7,446 bases of DNA, taken from contig JAIRLW010000399.1 of NCBI GenBank assembly GCA_031259095.1, forward strand, positions 1 through 7,446, in the 5' to 3' direction. Positions 4,925 to 7,446 of this stretch are shown here, piece by piece. Below the pieces are notes generated by a model. The model was not told the DNA's origin and did no database searches. It saw nothing but the letters and a program-made list of their open reading frames with translations. Both the position numbers and the translations under genes were made by a program. This DNA is from Planctomycetaceae bacterium (lineage in GTDB: Bacteria; Planctomycetota; Planctomycetia; Pirellulales; Thermoguttaceae). Each line of letters begins with the position of its first letter. The stretch's first letter is position 1.

Positions 4925-7446
4925 TTATTGTCCGATATTTTTATCGAACAATTTTTCTTTGTTGACGATGGCTTTGCGCATTTGGAGTTCGACGTTTCGG
5001 AGGAAGTCGTATTTTGCTTGTTGTTTGGCGTCGCGTTGCGGAATGGTAACAGTGTTTGGGTCTTCACCGCGCGGTGTTGCCGCAAGCGAATTTTTGCCGG
5101 ACTCGATAATCGCCAACGCTTCCTTGTATTCCGGCGAATTTTTGTCCGAATCCGTTTTCCATTTCGCTAAACACGGACTCAACTCCGGACGCGTAAACGA
5201 AATCGCCCAATCAAAAGCAGTTTGTCCGTCGTTGCTTCCGCTGCGAAAAGTGTTTTTGTAACCGCAAAGACTCGCCAGCCGGTTCAGTTGACTATCCGAA
5301 AGCGGACAACGGCCAAACCGATTGTTTGGAAACGAAGTCAAATAAGTCGGGTAATACGGAGCGTTCAAATCAATCCACGTCAAAACACGATCAACCGCTT
5401 CAGGATTGGTTTGACGATTAACGTACACGCCAAGTTCTTTACGTTTCGCATCAATTTCAGGATTCGGATGACCGTTGAGTAACACGTTGGCGATTCGGCT
5501 TTGCGTTGAACCCCACGTATAAGGCTTCAACTTAACATGCGGTCCCGCTCCAACCACCTTAATCAAATTCTTTTTGTACAATTCAACGTAAGACGTGTTG
5601 AAAATCGTGTTCAAATCACCGGCAAGATTAGGCTTCTTCGGATTTTGTTCCGTTTTTCCATAATCGTGACATTTTGTACAAAATTGATCGAAAACAGGTT
5701 CCTGAACATCTTTGACGTAACTGAAAAGCCGCGGCGTTCCATACCAGCCGTTCATTGGTTGCGGCGGTTTCGTCAATGCTTTGGGGGTATTCGGTAACGG
5801 CGGAAATGTTGCCAAACGATCTTCATGACAACCAACGCATCCATTTGTTTCACCCGGACGAATAATTACACCGCTTCGCATTGTTTGAATCATTTGTCCT
5901 TGTTCGTCGAGCAATTGAAAGTACAGAAATGTATCGGCGGGAACTGTAAAATAAGCACTCCCGTCCTCTTCAACCGGAACCGTACCAAGAACACGTTTGT
6001 TGATAAATTCGTACCAATTCATTCCCGGTCCTTGTTCGCCGTGTCCGTTGCCCCAACCTTTCGGCGACCACGTTTTCTTTTCCGGCGACTCAACAACCCG
6101 CAAAAATTTAACGCTTCCTTTTTTGACATTGTTCATGCCGAGACCTTCGTAAACATTTGTTACGTAAAAATTGCCGGTAGATTGCGTGTAGTCGGCTTCT
6201 TGAATATTGACCGGCGGCGGAGTTGTCGGCGCAAGCGGCGTCGGGTCAAAACAACCGTGCGAACCGGAAAGATTTTTGTCCTCAAAAACAAGTTGCATTG
6301 TGTTATCGCGACCGAGCAGATAAATTCCCATTTTTTCGCCTTGTCCGGTCATACCCGACGCAAGAAACCACTCGGCGGAAAGCGGAAACGGGTCTTCAAA
6401 TTTCGGATGAACTTGCTTGAATGTATCGTATCGTTTTACTTCCGTGAACGTTTCAGTATCTCCTTTGTCAACGAGATCGATTGCCGGCGCGGGCCACGTT
6501 TGTAACACTGCTTGTTTGCCGTCAATTCCCAGTTGCCGATCAACCAACGCAATTGCCCCCCAAGGTCTGTCGTGTGTGGAAGTGAATGTTGCAACAAAAA
6601 CAGACGAACTGCCGGGAACAACCCGCGCATCAATCACTCCTCCGGGCGACGCCGTATTATTGCCCCAAAAAATGGCGTGATTGAAGCCGTCGGCGGTTGT
6701 GATCCAAAGTCCTTGAGCGTCGCCGAAATTCCGGTCAACATATTCCCAACGATCATAAACAATCCGTCCATCCGGCACGAGTGCGGCATGACCCTCAAAA
6801 AGCGTACTTTTACCAATTTGCCGAATATTTGAACCGTCGTTATTCATCTTGAACAAATTCGTCATAATATGGCGGTTGCACATACAATATTTCGGTTCGC
6901 GGGTTGAAGAAAAAACAATTTCACCTGTCGGCAAATAAAGCGGATCAATATCGCTCACACCGGACAGATAAGTCAATTGACGCAACGAATTATAAGTATC
7001 GGCAACTTGTTGATCCGGCAACACACGCAACGGTTGTTTTTGATTCAATAACTGATCGAGTTGCAATTCATAGATATGGTAATCGTCCTGTTTATTTCGG
7101 CGGATCGAGACAAGCAATTTTGTTGCGTCAAACGACAGACACGGATCGCGGACAATCCCTTCGGGAACTTCAAGCAATATTTTTACAGAATCATTTTTCG
7201 GATTCCAGACCCGCAACGAACTGCCGCCGCGAAAACTCTTCGTATTGATTTCGCCTGTCTGAAACATTGTCGCCGTGTTATGGTGATCGGGTTTATATTG
7301 TTCGCGTGTAACGTACAAAATCGGATGTTCCTGCAACAACGGATTGGCAAGAGCAGTTTCACGCTGGTTTTTTTCAGCCGTCGCTTTGCGTTCTTCGGTG
7401 GTTGCGACATAATTTCGACGCACCGCCGTCAATTTTTCGTTGATTT
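4925..7446 (-). CDS. HzsA-related PD40 beta-propeller / di-heme cytochrome c-like protein (5' end outside window)
   Basis: The frame is open to the right edge: codons for I-N-E-K precede the TTG at 7432, so that TTG is probably internal and the true start and any signal peptide lie outside. 839 residues are visible. The first half shows WD/PD40-type beta-propeller blades, such as DIDPLYLPTGEIVFSSTRE, NLFKMNNDGSNIRQIG and AALVPDGRIVYDRWEYVDR. A middle part (about residues 410-530) fits the region named after the hydrazine synthase alpha subunit. Two c-type heme motifs follow: CVGCH at 5839-5825 and CTKCH at 5680-5666. A cytochrome-like stretch ends near LTWIDLNAPYYPTY. The last 140 residues are charged and unrecognised. 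Such proteins are common in planctomycetes and relatives, where most are not hydrazine synthases. I infer an exported heme protein of unknown substrate. A Cys-Met-Cys followed by Asn-Arg-His (6886-6869) is a possible extra metal or heme contact. It converges with lnt. Confidence 0.85.
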   Translation of the reverse strand, partial: INEKLTAVRRNYVATTEERKATAEKNQRETALANPLLQEHPILYVTREQYKPDHHNTATMFQTGEINTKSFRGGSSLRVWNPKNDSVKILLEVPEGIVRDPCLSFDATKLLVSIRRNKQDDYHIYELQLDQLLNQKQPLRVLPDQQVADTYNSLRQLTYLSGVSDIDPLYLPTGEIVFSSTREPKYCMCNRHIMTNLFKMNNDGSNIRQIGKSTLFEGHAALVPDGRIVYDRWEYVDRNFGDAQGLWITTADGFNHAIFWGNNTASPGGVIDARVVPGSSSVFVATFTSTHDRPWGAIALVDRQLGIDGKQAVLQTWPAPAIDLVDKGDTETFTEVKRYDTFKQVHPKFEDPFPLSAEWFLASGMTGQGEKMGIYLLGRDNTMQLVFEDKNLSGSHGCFDPTPLAPTTPPPVNIQEADYTQSTGNFYVTNVYEGLGMNNVKKGSVKFLRVVESPEKKTWSPKGWGNGHGEQGPGMNWYEFINKRVLGTVPVEEDGSAYFTVPADTFLYFQLLDEQGQMIQTMRSGVIIRPGETNGCVGCHEDRLATFPPLPNTPKALTKPPQPMNGWYGTPRLFSYVKDVQEPVFDQFCTKCHDYGKTEQNPKKPNLAGDLNTIFNTSYVELYKKNLIKVVGAGPHVKLKPYTWGSTQSRIANVLLNGHPNPEIDAKRKELGVYVNRQTNPEAVDRVLTWIDLNAPYYPTYLTSFPNNRFGRCPLSDSQLNRLASLCGYKNTFRSGSNDGQTAFDWAISFTRPELSPCLAKWKTDSDKNSPEYKEALAIIESGKNSLAATPRGEDPNTVTIPQRDAKQQAKYDFLRNVELQMRKAIVNKEKLFDKNIGQ

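Noticed and set aside
4872..5261. 129-codon plus-strand open frame over the 3' end of the HzsA-related gene
   Set aside because: It is antisense to the conserved frame for most of its length and lacks a ribosome site or recognisable domain.
5825..6505. 226-codon plus-strand open frame inside the HzsA-related gene
   Set aside because: It is antisense to a strongly supported protein with heme and propeller motifs. Its translation is basic and low in recognisable features, as expected for a shadow frame.
4925..7446. True hydrazine synthase alpha subunit of an anammox organism
   Set aside because: Nothing else in the window points to anammox (no HzsB/C or hydroxylamine oxidoreductase-type genes), and HzsA-related proteins are widespread in non-anammox bacteria.

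Overview
The window (7,446 bases, AT-leaning) looks like ordinary chromosome from a bacterium of the Planctomycetes-Verrucomicrobia group, most likely a planctomycete. This placement is an inference. It rests on the c-type-heme beta-propeller protein at the right edge, which belongs to the HzsA-related proteins abundant in that group. The Rex sequence at the left edge also fits: it carries a 'RKDLAxTG..GRPKxGY' form of the DNA-recognition region. No phage, insertion sequence, CRISPR array, tRNA or rRNA was seen.

Layout from left to right: (1) 1-216, minus strand, the first 72 codons of a rex-type redox-sensing repressor, cut by the window edge. (2) 217-462, an intergenic stretch holding a 72-nt near-perfect palindrome built from 9-bp units. 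(3) 463-1878, minus strand, a 471-aa single-pass membrane protein of unknown function, with a good promoter and Shine-Dalgarno site. (4) 1879-2281, a divergent intergenic region with candidate promoters facing both ways and a 3 x 12-bp tandem repeat in the wrbA leader. (5) 2282-2908, plus strand, wrbA, an FMN-dependent NAD(P)H:quinone oxidoreductase. (6) 2909-3088, intergenic, with a second large palindrome (68 nt) built on a 10-bp period. (7) 3089-4762, plus strand, lnt, apolipoprotein N-acyltransferase with its catalytic triad intact. (8) 4763-4924, a convergent intergenic region with three 20-bp-period repeats and a long hairpin. (9) 4925-7446, minus strand, an HzsA-related PD40/di-heme cytochrome-like protein, open at the window edge.

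The genes do not form one clear pathway. Two have redox roles (a rex-type NADH/NAD+ sensor and WrbA), one matures lipoproteins in the inner membrane (Lnt), and one is probably an exported heme protein. Adjacent same-strand genes (wrbA and lnt; the 471-aa gene and rex) are separated by large palindromes rather than tightly packed, so I do not see a compact operon. The most unusual feature is in the non-coding DNA. Two palindromes of similar size but different sequence begin 13-14 nt after a stop codon, and a third gene end carries 20-bp-period repeats. I found no convincing new multi-gene system.
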